Source of the DNA: Whalleya microplaca | Lineage: Eukaryota; Ascomycota; Sordariomycetes; Xylariales; Xylariaceae | Direction of reading: 5' to 3' | DNA: 64,000 nt | Assembly: GCA_022497155.1 (NCBI GenBank) | Contig: MU385727.1 | Span: forward strand, 434,001 to 498,000 | Shown: positions 23,388 to 33,379 of the stretch, piece after piece | How the letters are laid out: every line of letters starts with the position of its first letter | Position numbering within the stretch: position 1 is the first letter of the stretch | Notes under the pieces: generated by a model | Databases searched by the model: none | Told to the model about the DNA's origin: nothing | The model's input: only the letters and a program-made list of their open reading frames with translations | Made by a program: the position numbers and the translations under genes

Positions 23388-25016
23388 ATGTCTGTTGGTT
23401 TTGGCTTTTCAGCGGGCGACTTTTTAGCTGCCTTGAAGCTCACAGGTACAGTGATTGATTGTTTGTGCGAGTCCTCGGCTTCCAGCGCTTCATACAGGGA
23501 ACTTTTAAACGAGCTCTATGCCCTCGAGTCCGCACTTTTGCGAGTCAAGCGTCTGGACCTCGATGAGGACCAGAAGGTAGAGAAAATCGCTCTTCGGCAA
23601 GCTGCTGCACAATGTCAACGGACAATAGACGACTTTTGGGGGACAATTCAAAAGTATCATCCTAACCTACAAGAAGGTGGTTCCAGTTCAAGACTTCGTG
23701 ATGGATGGGTGAAGGTTAAGTGGGTTCTCCTTAAGAAAGAGGACCTCGAAAAGTTCAAAAGGGACATAGCAGCACATACAAACTCCATCACCATCTTACT
23801 CCTAACGACCCAGTTCGAAGCGACAAATATGCAGGGGCGCAGGGCGGAAAACCAACAGATTACATTAGCTGGTCGTATCCAGGACGCGTCTAACCAATGC
23901 ATGAACCGGCTAGCCTCGTTAGTTTCTAGTATGAATGAAAACGTCAAGCAAGGGAAAAAGCTTTTGGAAACAACTGCAAGTGTTGTCCAGACGAATTTAC
24001 GAGTCTTTCAGATGGTCTTCGATATTCACCAATTCATACTTCAGATACCACATCAGGTACATCGCCAACAACCTGTATATATGATCGACGCATTCGGGAA
24101 GGAGAGCCCGTTTCACCTCGAATTTGTCCGATCCGCAGAAGCATTAGTTTCTATTCTGCGGTGCAACTTCAGCGTTGTTCCCTCTGGTCAGAGGCTAATC
24201 GAGTCCGGAAACTTTGTGATTCAGGATTGTGGCACGCAGAGAGATATTGACCTGAGCAGTAGTTGGGAACTCTGCTTCTCACCTGGGCAGAGGGTCATGA
24301 TGAGTGTGATCCTCACCAATAACGGAGAATCATGCCCGAATTGCTCAGCACGGCTGCTGCTCCAAGGCACTCAGGAACAAACATGGTAAGACAGGTCAAA
24401 TAGCAGCTCGTGGTCTAGACTGAGAAGTAAGCAGCCAACGTTGTGGTACTACCTTGATGCTTAAAGATAGGGAGCCCTTGAAGACTCAATTATCAGAACT
24501 ATGGGAGCCGCGACTTCCATCCTCGTTCGAATTCACTCTCGGACGAGCCCCCGACTCCAATCGTTTGAAACGGAAGAGAGAAAGTAGCGAGATTCTCGAC
24601 ACCTCCAAATTTCGGCGCATACGGATGATGAACCCGAGGTTTAAAACTCATCGCTGTAAAGTATACAAACATGAAAACAACGACTGGCTGGACCAAGGCA
24701 CCGGCCGCGCTACTGTTCAGCTATACAATGTAAGTTATATGCTTCGGCACGATATATTGAGATTGGTATACAGTCATACGGCCCTAGTACCGAACAGCTC
24801 ATTACTATTGTATCTATTAGTGCTAATGGAATAAAGAACAAACGATGGTTAAAAGTAGAATCCGAGGACTCTCCGGGTCAGTTCATTCTCTCTGAGGAAT
24901 GGCCAATAAATGCTTGGGAGCACTGTTCGACAATACTTCGTTGGGAACAGCTACACACCAGAGATAAGATGGCTCTTTCCTTCGAAACTGAAGAAGGTCA
25001 TGAGCAAATATGGTGA
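23388..25016 (+). CDS. Fungal N-terminal helical domain + ubiquitin-like domain + PP4R3/Psy2-type EVH1 domain
   Basis: Proposed exons 23388-24385, 24471-24729 and 24798-25016 give 491 aa. Both introns keep phase: the first uses GTAAGA at the codon that would otherwise read TGG-TAA, the second GTAAGT to AACAG (a 44-bp alternative ending at 24773 also fits). Residues 1-230 start MSVGFGFSAGDFLAALKLTG, the helical N-terminus of many fungal signalling proteins; about 250-330 is a ubiquitin-like fold of the 'FVIQDCGTQRDIDLSSSWELCFSPGQRVMMS' type, ending in a CxxC pair. After a basic linker (KRKRESSE) comes an EVH1/PH-like domain: 'KVYKHENNDWLDQGTG', 'KRWLKVESEDSPGQFIL', then 'MALSFETEEGHEQIW', closely matching the N-terminus of PP4R3 (SMEK/Psy2). 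PP4R3 proper continues with a long HEAT-like part, absent here. The third exon may splice on (GTGAGT at 25013) to a short exon ending near 25249. If the first intron is wrong, these are two genes. Confidence 0.6.
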
Positions 25017-26644
25017 GTCGTCATTTACACATATATAAATCTATGACTGGTATAATGCATACATAAGAAATGATGGCGGGTTCATATAGCATCATTTTGG
25101 AACTTGTTTTTTGAGAATATAACAAGTTCTTTAATAACAATATGAGCAGGAAAACGGCGCGCCTACTCCGACACATATGTTACAACCACTCATTCCTGAA
25201 TATCCCCGCAACCAGTTACCACGTGATTTACGGTCGCCAAGAGGAATAGTGTTTTGGCGACCAAGTCCTATTTACTAGGAAGTTATTCAGATATAAAAAG
25301 GCTGTATTTCGCCGTCCCTTAGATAGCCTCTCTTTGCTAGCCAGCGATCAATCTAAGTATTTTACCTTTTACGCCCTCTGTTATCTCAAATCAAGACCTG
25401 TGGTAACGGCTTCGTTACAGTTTGTTACTGTGTCATTTCACCAGAACAATTGCTCGCGGGAATGCAAGAAGAACAACTACAGAAAAGAGGCCGACGTCAG
25501 AAGCGCGTGAAGTTTTCGATAGCCCAAACAGGCATATAATCGGTATCTTAACCTATTTTCATAGTGGTAAGATACGCCCTTTAGAGCTGCGGGTATGGGC
25601 CTACATATGGCCGCCTATACATGTATATATAAGGGGCTCTGCCACCTTCCTACAGCTTCACCTTGAACTAATCAAGTCACTATACTCGTCGCTACTTTGT
25701 CCCATATCGACACATAGTCGACATTTTTAAAAGAAGTGCTCGATGCAGACCATAAGATCACGCCGACATGGTCCCAGGACGTATGATTTGCTACTGGAGA
25801 AGGATTTTAACTTTGATGAAGTGAGACGCTATCTTACACTACCCACAAGCGATACACGGACACAGAACTGATGCGAAGTTAAGGCTACTGCATCATTGAA
25901 TATAAGCCTCAGAGGCCAGAAGGTAACGTTTGACAACCAGTACAACACATAACAAATATATAAACCTGGTGGTAGCTAATCAAAAAATGGCTTGCTGGAC
26001 AAAGCCTTAAAGTAACAAAGCGTGACTCACATGACAAGAAGATATCTTGGGTATTAATAAAGCTATTATTCCAGAATATGCCCTTTAACCTGGAATTCTA
26101 TACGTGGTTGTACTTAGCATCTAGGAATCGTAGGTGGCAGAATCATTGACGGGGCTAACATCTCATGGAACATGAATCACCTATCATGTACTCTTTTTAA
26201 ATACTTGTTGCACTTACCAGCTGATAGAGCATGATTCACTGATGATGCAAATGTACCGACTGACCTACAGAATAATGGCATATAATTCTACACTTTCTAC
26301 TATTGTAGCACCTCATATGGAAGGACGTTCATAGGTCGTATCTCTGTCATTTCCATGACAGGAATTCATTCACTGTGTAATGTTTGTAGCCGACTACGGG
26401 GTCTATGACTATTGTCATACATTCAACAATGCCCTATTCAGATGTTACCACAATTTGTGAAAATAATTACTATATAGGCAGACCTTGAGCATCTACTTTT
26501 AACTCTTCACTTCCATATCGTTACCCAATAAAGACAAAATTATCTACTACACCTAACACTCGCTTCTAACCTTACTATATTGCTCTTACTCAACTTACAC
26601 ACACGAAAACATCGTAAACAATATTACCAGAGGAAGCTGCTATC
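25017..26644. other. AT-rich intergenic region
   Basis: A possible last exon of the upstream gene (25150-25249) is the only candidate coding piece. The rest has no protein-like ORF; the 60 bases before 26645 have a CA-rich leader look. Confidence 0.5.
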
Positions 26645-27415
26645 ATGAAATTCTACATCGCCAGGTCTGGTGAGTAGTCCCTAAGATATGAAAGATTGGT
26701 TCATCAAATTTAACCATATACAGGCGCGTCGTTGAGTTTAGGGACCACACCATTGCTCAAAGACACAAATAAACTTCCACACTGGGGCACAATAGGCGAG
26801 CCAGTCCCAACTACAGGGGGCTATAGGGGACATCCAGACAACCCTATCGGGCTCCCGACCCGCTTTATCCCCCAAGACCAGAACACCTCCCTGTTCATTA
26901 CAGGTCTACCACCACAAACCAACACAGCGAGGCTGATAGCTGGCATCGCCCCCATCCATGCTGGCGCAGTTTTTCAAACACACATCATGTCGCCGCAGCT
27001 CACGCAGGGATGGGCCACGAGCGCGGCCAGAGTTACCTTCTTTAGCCCGCAAGCCGCACAGATAGTTATGCAACACGCGCGGACGAAGGGCGTCTTCGTA
27101 GGCGGGAAGCGAGTCTTCGTAAACATGGACCGAAACGCGGTGGAGCCGCAGGCGAGCAACGGGCGCTCGCGCGTGCTGCTCATCCGCGGGCACAGCTCCA
27201 TCGTCAACCCGGCAAGCTTGCGAGCGTTTTTCGAGAGGAGGTTCAGGTTCCAGACCGAGGCCGTCGTGGACTACACGCCGCCGGGTTCCTTCTTTGGGAA
27301 TGTCGAGTGGAGGTTTGGATCGTACTGTATGCAGGCCGAGCTCGCGCACCAGTACTTGCAGCAGGAATTAGGGAATCTAGTCTCGTTTGAGTGGGGGACG
27401 GATACTTGTGTTTAA
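26645..27415 (+). CDS. RRM-like protein of a filamentous-fungal family
   Basis: Two exons, 26645-26669 and 26724-27415 (54-bp intron, GTGAGT donor, ATACAG acceptor); 238 aa starting MKFYIARSGASLSLGTTPLL. The opening 'MKFYIARSG...LLKDTNKLPHWGT.G.PVP' followed by 'DNPIGLPTRFIPQDQNTSLFITGLP' is a layout I associate with a fungal family of RRM proteins. An RNA-recognition fold is suggested by an RNP2-like strand LFITGLP (65-71) and an RNP1-like strand SAARVTFF (108-115), with 'GKRVFVNM' closing the domain. A second, weaker alpha/beta repeat follows (VLLIRGHSSIVNPASLRAFF to 'GNVEWRFGS'). RNA binding is predicted; the target is unknown. GC content is higher than in the surrounding spacer. Confidence 0.75.
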
Positions 27416-28183
27416 ATTGTAGGAACTGGGCATGCGTTTGAGGACCATGACAGGTCACGGCGTCCCGCAGTCTTTTCACATGTAGTAATTGGAGCCATGG
27501 AAGAAAAAGAAGAGACTGTCGTGAAATATTTGATTTTAGACGGTTTCACCTCATGTCTACCCCTTACGCCTTAGGCAAATAACGATAACACCAACTTGGT
27601 AGTTAATCACACATTTTATCAATAATAGGCTTATATGGATAATGAGAAGAAATGACAGTGGCGTGGTTTTACAACATATAAGGTACTCTCATATGCATAA
27701 GAGAGCATAGCACGCCTTCCTTGAAAGCAACTGTTTGAAAGTTTGCTGTAAAAGGTACTTAGTACCAAAGGTGAATTATAAGAACTGATTATATTCCCGC
27801 CATGCTGGCATGGCGAGGGAGTTGGAGTTTCTGTTGCGGCCTCCCTATTAAGAAGCGACTTAGTTGGGGCGTTATGCGACTGCGCAGACGGCAGAGGCAG
27901 ATTTACGACGAAAAGATTAACCTTCGGGTGAACTTTTTCTTGGAAGATACTGAGCTCAATCCTTAGTGATTCCCTTCTGGAATTTTTTATCCTTCTTTCA
28001 ATTCGCATTTATACTTGTGTAAGGGGATGTAAAAGGAGCTCGAATTTTATAATGAACATATATATTTTTTATACCCCTAAACATAACATATTTATACTCG
28101 TAAACATATTCATACTTGTAAACATATTTATACCTGTAAACATGTTACGTGCCTTTCAAATACGCCGCCCATCCTTGCTATTA
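27416..28183. other. Intergenic between convergent genes
   Basis: Convergent 3' ends with AT-rich sequence and an 18-bp minisatellite. A 125-codon minus-strand ORF (27631-28008) has no recognisable feature and is probably chance. Confidence 0.5.
28083..28146. repeat. 18-bp minisatellite, 3.5 units
   Basis: Three and a half tandem copies of an 18-bp unit (TAAACATATTTATACTCG with one or two changes per copy). It lies just beyond the stop codon of the SprT-like gene. Confidence 0.85.
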
Positions 28184-29350
28184 TTAACGATGCAACATTT
28201 CAGGGAATATAACTGCCATTGCAGAAGGCAATGGATTCCACGGGTCACATGGTTCAGCAACTATTGTTGGTGCTGCTAGCTGTAAAAACTTAATAAGTAT
28301 CCCTACCGCCACACATTCTCCTAATATCCAACGCCACCCAGTTTGATGCGTATGAATTAATACCATGATGTCTATTAGGGCGATAATGATCACGGCAAAC
28401 AGCGTCTTGGCAAATACAAAGACTTTGTCTGCGGACATGGATGTTGCTTGAATGTAGTCGATGTAGTGTGGAAACCTGATCCGGCGAAGAGCATATATAA
28501 GGCCGTCGTTTCTAATAGGCCAACGAAGGAGGCCTCTCTGTACGATAGCCCTATCCTTGCACTCATAATCCATTCGGCCCTCAGGGGCATGGGCCAAGAA
28601 CGCTAAGTAATGGTCTTCAAACCTGACAGGATAATCAAATCTGTGGAACGCGAATGAAATTCCTCGGAAAATAGGATGCCAACTTTCTATTGTACGCTCG
28701 ATATCAGTATTCACTGAGTTCCAGAGCCTCCCATGGCCATCGTTAAGGGGTCCCGATACGACATCGCGCTCCTGGTAATTTGCATCGAAAAACGACTCGA
28801 CATATGCGTGTGTGAGTTCGTGAGCTAAGGTGTGTAGTAAATCTAGTTTATGGCGGAGGACGCCCCTAGATTTCCTCGCAATGAACATGTCAATCTTGGG
28901 GAGATCTATTGATCTACCCAGCGCCTCCGACGTCTCACCCAAAGTACGGTTCCTGCTGTAGGGGAAGGTATCTATGAGCCTGAAGTTGACAATTCCTTCC
29001 CGATTGTCACTGCCCGTTAGGGACGAAGAAAAGAAATACTGATCAAGGGCTCGCATGCTCATTTGCAAGAAAGCATAGGCCTCCTGGTAACTCATTTTGT
29101 CAGGATAGGAGAGGTAGTCGCAAATAAACCCCCATCGAATTTTCATTAGAGCTTCATTGTTGAATGCGTCCCTAATCCTTGTGCTGTGTGCCAAGAGTGT
29201 TCTTGAATTGTAAGCGTATGGCTCAAGCACCCTTTTAGCACCGGGATCCGGTTGGGGCCAGATGCCTAAAGACCGCTTGCGGCCCTTGGTCTGAAACTCC
29301 CGCTGGATCCGCAATGAGAATTGAATCCAATAGGGTGTCGTCGGGTCCAT
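28184..29350 (-). CDS. SprT-like zinc metalloprotease with two C-terminal membrane segments
   Basis: 388 aa, no intron. The zinc-binding HExxH motif is HELTH at residues 177-181, within 'LLHTLAHELTHAYVESFFD', followed 24 residues later by 'DGHGRLWNSV', the third-ligand region of the SprT-like fold ('GHG..W'). The N-terminal third is helical with no recognised motif. Two hydrophobic helices follow the catalytic part: about 309-332 (VFVFAKTLFAVIIIALIDIM) and 341-362, so the enzyme is probably membrane-anchored. Known SprT-like proteins (Spartan, Wss1) cleave DNA-protein crosslinks and are soluble nuclear proteins; a membrane-tethered form would act elsewhere. No signal peptide at the start MDPTTPYWIQ. 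It is first of three consecutive minus-strand protease genes. Confidence 0.75.
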   Translation of the reverse strand: MDPTTPYWIQFSLRIQREFQTKGRKRSLGIWPQPDPGAKRVLEPYAYNSRTLLAHSTRIRDAFNNEALMKIRWGFICDYLSYPDKMSYQEAYAFLQMSMRALDQYFFSSSLTGSDNREGIVNFRLIDTFPYSRNRTLGETSEALGRSIDLPKIDMFIARKSRGVLRHKLDLLHTLAHELTHAYVESFFDANYQERDVVSGPLNDGHGRLWNSVNTDIERTIESWHPIFRGISFAFHRFDYPVRFEDHYLAFLAHAPEGRMDYECKDRAIVQRGLLRWPIRNDGLIYALRRIRFPHYIDYIQATSMSADKVFVFAKTLFAVIIIALIDIMVLIHTHQTGWRWILGECVAVGILIKFLQLAAPTIVAEPCDPWNPLPSAMAVIFPEMLHR

Positions 29351-29976
29351 ATTGCACTTGATTGATTCACGAGAGAACTTAAGTGATCCACGAGCGAGAG
29401 TTAGATCTTCGTCATTAGGTGACCTCTATATATAATATTAGCAACCATTTACCTAGCACAATAAACTTGTCTATTATACAAGTACATTGTTTGCCTTCAA
29501 CGTTTATGATTTACAACAAAGCGTGATTGCCGTGGCTGTCTAGGTAGTGCGAGTCTAAAGTGAACTACTACTTTGTTTAAATACCTCTTTATTATATTCA
29601 AACATTAATTGTTAGCTCCTCTTAAAGCAACTGGGCTGCTTTATTACATCATTTGCTCACATTGTGACAAAATCTCATGTAAAAAACCTACTTTGTATTG
29701 AACTTGAACACATTTCAATGGCGATAATGCAAATATTAAGCTTATTTCAAAGTTGAGAGATTGGGAGCAAATAGCTGAACATTGTAGAGAACATGCGTAG
29801 TCTCATAGATGCTCTATAGATGGAGTAATCAGGGCTCCAGAGATTCTTGAAGTTTCTGAAATATCTTCCTAGCATCAGTGTCGTTTATCTCAATTTATGC
29901 ACGTTTCTTTACTATAACGTTCAGCTTCATCGAATTGCATATTATATTCCAATATAGCTGCTCTCTATGTGGCCTA
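29351..29976. other. Intergenic, AT-rich
   Basis: Promoter side of the SprT-like gene and 3' flank of the M6 protease. No ORF of note. Confidence 0.5.
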
Positions 29977-32234
29977 TCACTTTGTTACCCGACATTCACT
30001 CAAAGCAGATACCGAGGGATCTGATTCGGACGTAGCGGTCAACTTAATCCTAGCCGAGCCAGTAGCATTGTTCGTCGCACCGACAGCTACACTGACTTCA
30101 GTACCTGCACCAAATTTAGCTGCGGCTAGTGCATTCTGGAGTTCAACCCGCCAGCCATCGCCATCCACTTCGGCACTGAGCCGGAAAACGTCCGAATTCC
30201 GGTAGGCCGATAGGTCCTGCGGATGATCGGAACTGCCGTTTACGAAGGTACCTGAGTTTTCTAGGCGGAACGAGCACGTCACTCCTTTATCAGTAGCCCT
30301 GGCTTGTCGACCTTCCGCGACCTCGCCCTCGCCCAGCTCGACGCCATGGATGCTGAGGCTGTTACCATCGAGTGAGCGCACACCAACGGTGTAGTGTAGG
30401 ACACCCGTATCGTCGCGGCGGATATCGATCACATAGAAATGTAGGCGATTTGGCTCATCGACGTATTCGTACTCGCTTCCCGATCGGGTGCCTGCATGGA
30501 ACAGGGCGTCAGCTAATTGGCGGTAGTCGCCGATTGTCAGCATTGACGGTGTGCCATCAGGCTTATAGAAATCAACAACATTGATGTCTTGGGGGTTAGC
30601 GTCGATGGTCCACTGAAAAGGGGCATTGTCGACATCTTTGGTTTTGCTGATCATAACGCCTCTGCTAATGTTAGTATTTTGTATTAGGCCTCGATGTCTT
30701 TGTTTCAAGCAAATTCTTGTTCCTATTTCTCAGATTGGGCTATTGTAAAATTAGGGGGCAAATAAGAAAACACGCAACGTACTGTAACAGAGGTTAGTTA
30801 TGAAGACGAAGTAGGGCTACCGGGATATGTTGAAAAGCAACGACCGGGGTTATCGGCATAGGATATCTTCATACATACCGAATCTGGAGTGAACGAGTCG
30901 GCGCCCATCCTGTCAATGACTTCGACATTGTAATTGTTGTATTCGCCACCATCACAGAGTGGATCGGTACTGACGTTGCAGAATGGCGAGAGATCATCAC
31001 CGAGAATTATGTGCAAACCCATCAATTCATCTTCCCCTGGACTAACAACTCGAGCTGTTATCTCGGCTACCACTAGGCCTGAGCCCGCTAAACTGTCGCG
31101 AGACACCATCAACACGCTCGAGTTATCGACTAATCCAATACGCATCTTGTCTCCCATCGTATGCGGAGATCCAAGTGATCCACCCTGGAGTGCTGGTATC
31201 TGATATCGCGTGTGTGGACCACCGGGCCCGTTGAAGCTTCCCCTCGATAGCATCGACCACGGACCTGTGTATGCGCGGCGTGGTGGGTCTCCGTACGGAT
31301 TGTTGTAATTGTCACCGATGCCCAACAAATGGCTCAACTCGTGAGCGTACGTCGCCATACCAGAACTTTCAGCCTGCGTTGATGACCCGCCTCCAGCATT
31401 GGGCCAGATGACAGAAGCTGACGCCCACGAAGTCCAATTGACGTACCGCGTAGCAGCATAATTGGGCAACGTAGTATCATTCCCCGGCGGGCCAAATGCA
31501 TCTGGCACGTCTTCAGGTGTCAGAAACATCATCTCACCGAATTCTTGCCAAGTTGATGACTCATCTTGGCCAGCAGAGAGGATGAAAACAAGCTCAAACG
31601 CATCGGCGGTCTCATTGCCCACATCAGCGCGCCAGGCTCCCAATGCATCGGTACGAAGATCAATCGAGCAGGGGCCTTCGGAAGGGCAGGCCCCCTCGTT
31701 GAAACCGCCTCGCTCATCATCTATACCGTATTGATATGAGCGGCTCGGAAGCTGGTATGCACCAAAGGCAGTCAGGTCGACTCCGAAGCGACCGCCAGAG
31801 TCTTCCATCCAGTACTCATGTAGCGTATGGTTACGATTGAGTTCACTAGGGGTGTTCAGAAGATCACGATAGAACGCGGGCACCTCAGTACGGTCCAGCT
31901 CAGACACAACCGGAAGCGGGTTCTTGAACACCGTAGACTCGGCCGGCCGCGTGATGACAAAGGGAATGTCCGGGTAATCAATAGCGACAAGGGCAATGTT
32001 AAAGTTGCGGTTTGAGCCTTTGCGGCTTGGGTCGGACCACGATGTGCCTGGTGGGGCCTTGTATTCCCCCCAGGTCATGTTATCTGGGTTCACCCAATTT
32101 TGCGGATCGAGTACCTGGAAAGGATCACTCTGTGAAGAAAACGGTGCGGCCTGGATGGGATTGACAAGTGTTGCGCCGGCCAGCACGACCATTACAGCCG
32201 CTCGCTGGCTATTGCCTGCTCTTGTGGGCTGCAT
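29977..32234 (-). CDS. Secreted M6-family (immune inhibitor A-like) metalloprotease
   Basis: Model: complement of 30875-32234 and 29977-30659, about 680 aa, intron 215 bp. The first exon has a signal peptide (VMVVLAGATLVNPIQA, about residues 14-29) and the M6 zinc site HELSHLLGIGDNY with HELSH at 298-302, preceded by 'FYRDLLNTPS' and 'HEYWMEDSGGRF', typical of M6 proteases. The second exon continues the family C-terminal region, 'VDNAPFQWTIDANPQDI', and 'HAGTRSGSEYEYVDE'. The exact junction is uncertain: the best donor (GTATGT at 30878) is in phase 0 but no acceptor near 30660 matches; a donor four bases on (GTATGA) with acceptor GCAGAG keeps phase. The alternatives are an unseen micro-exon or a one-base defect. 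M6 enzymes are best known from bacteria, where they degrade host or environmental proteins; the fungal role is unknown and transfer is possible. Confidence 0.75.
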
Positions 32235-32876
32235 TGTCCAGTATGAAGCCAGATTAGAACTAGAATATAACTATATCTAGTAGAAGCAAGCCGAAGAGGC
32301 GTAGAAAGATATATCAGCGATAGGAAAATAGAGGAGACTTTGTGGTCGGGAGTACTACGTGTTAATCACACCCGGAACACAGCATAAAGCAGGTCCCCAT
32401 ACCTAGTCAGTGTGTCTTGGCTTTTCAGTCCCAGCAATCGCGTCGCTTTTCGAGTCACTTTATCGGACGCATAATTGCTCACCAAGCTTCCACGATCGGG
32501 CGCTTTTACAATAAATACATTCCGGAAGCAGCCATAAAATACCAATACTACCTGCTGAATTAGGTACGAACCACATTAATGATAGGGTCCTGGTCCCCGA
32601 ACGATAACGGTGTTGGGTGTGCGGAGAACCCCGTACGAGATTCAAACGTTCGTGACTATGCCTATCTGTAACTCTTCTTTCGGAGCTATGCCACGGACAG
32701 GTTGGATGTTGCTGTCTGGTTAATGTTGCCCTCTAATATTTACGAAAAAGGTATAGTGTAAATTGTGTTGTGTTTAACACTTTAATCATACTCTAATCTA
32801 CTCCATGTATTACTGTGGGTGAGATATGCATACAAAAATAGTTTGAAAACATTAAACCTTATGAGGGAGGAAGAGG

Positions 32877-32936
<60 letters not shown>

Positions 32937-33379
32937 CGGGGGGGGGGGCNNNNNNNNNNACTTTTTTTTTGTTGTTTTTTTTTAATAAAAAAATCATATT
33001 AAAAACTTAAATAAATTATGGTGTGATAAAACACCCCCCCCCCCCCCCCCCCCCCTATTTATCGTCATCTGCAGTTATGTCCTAATTTTTATATATTATA
33101 TCGAATGAAGACGATATCTAGCTCCTTCGTTGATACGAGCAAGGCAAAGTAGTAACGACTACATTAACAAAGCATTGCCTCACTGCATGGATTTGTATAA
33201 GAAATGATTTGTTTAGATATATAGATATATCCTGAAACAAATAATATGGCAAGAAGTACAATTGCGTGAATTTCAACACCTAGATAATTACCATGCGTTT
33301 CAGCTCTTTGGAAAGATCAGCGTACCATGATGAATAGTGATCAAGTGTCAACATTATCTCGGCAATCATCATGCCAATA
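32235..33379. other. Intergenic region with assembly gap
   Basis: Upstream of the M6 protease and downstream of the aspartic protease remnant. Contains the homopolymer-flanked gap listed next; otherwise AT-rich without ORFs. Confidence 0.6.
32878..33055. other. Assembly gap (10 N) between poly-G and poly-C runs
   Basis: 59 consecutive G (32878-32936), a few more G with single C, then 10 N at 32950-32959; 75 bases later a run of 22 C (33034-33055). The N count of exactly 10 suggests a placeholder rather than a measured size. ORFs translating the G run are artefacts. Confidence 0.95.

Noticed and set aside
32782..33010. Poly-Pro / poly-Gly ORFs
   Set aside because: They translate the G homopolymer and the N gap.
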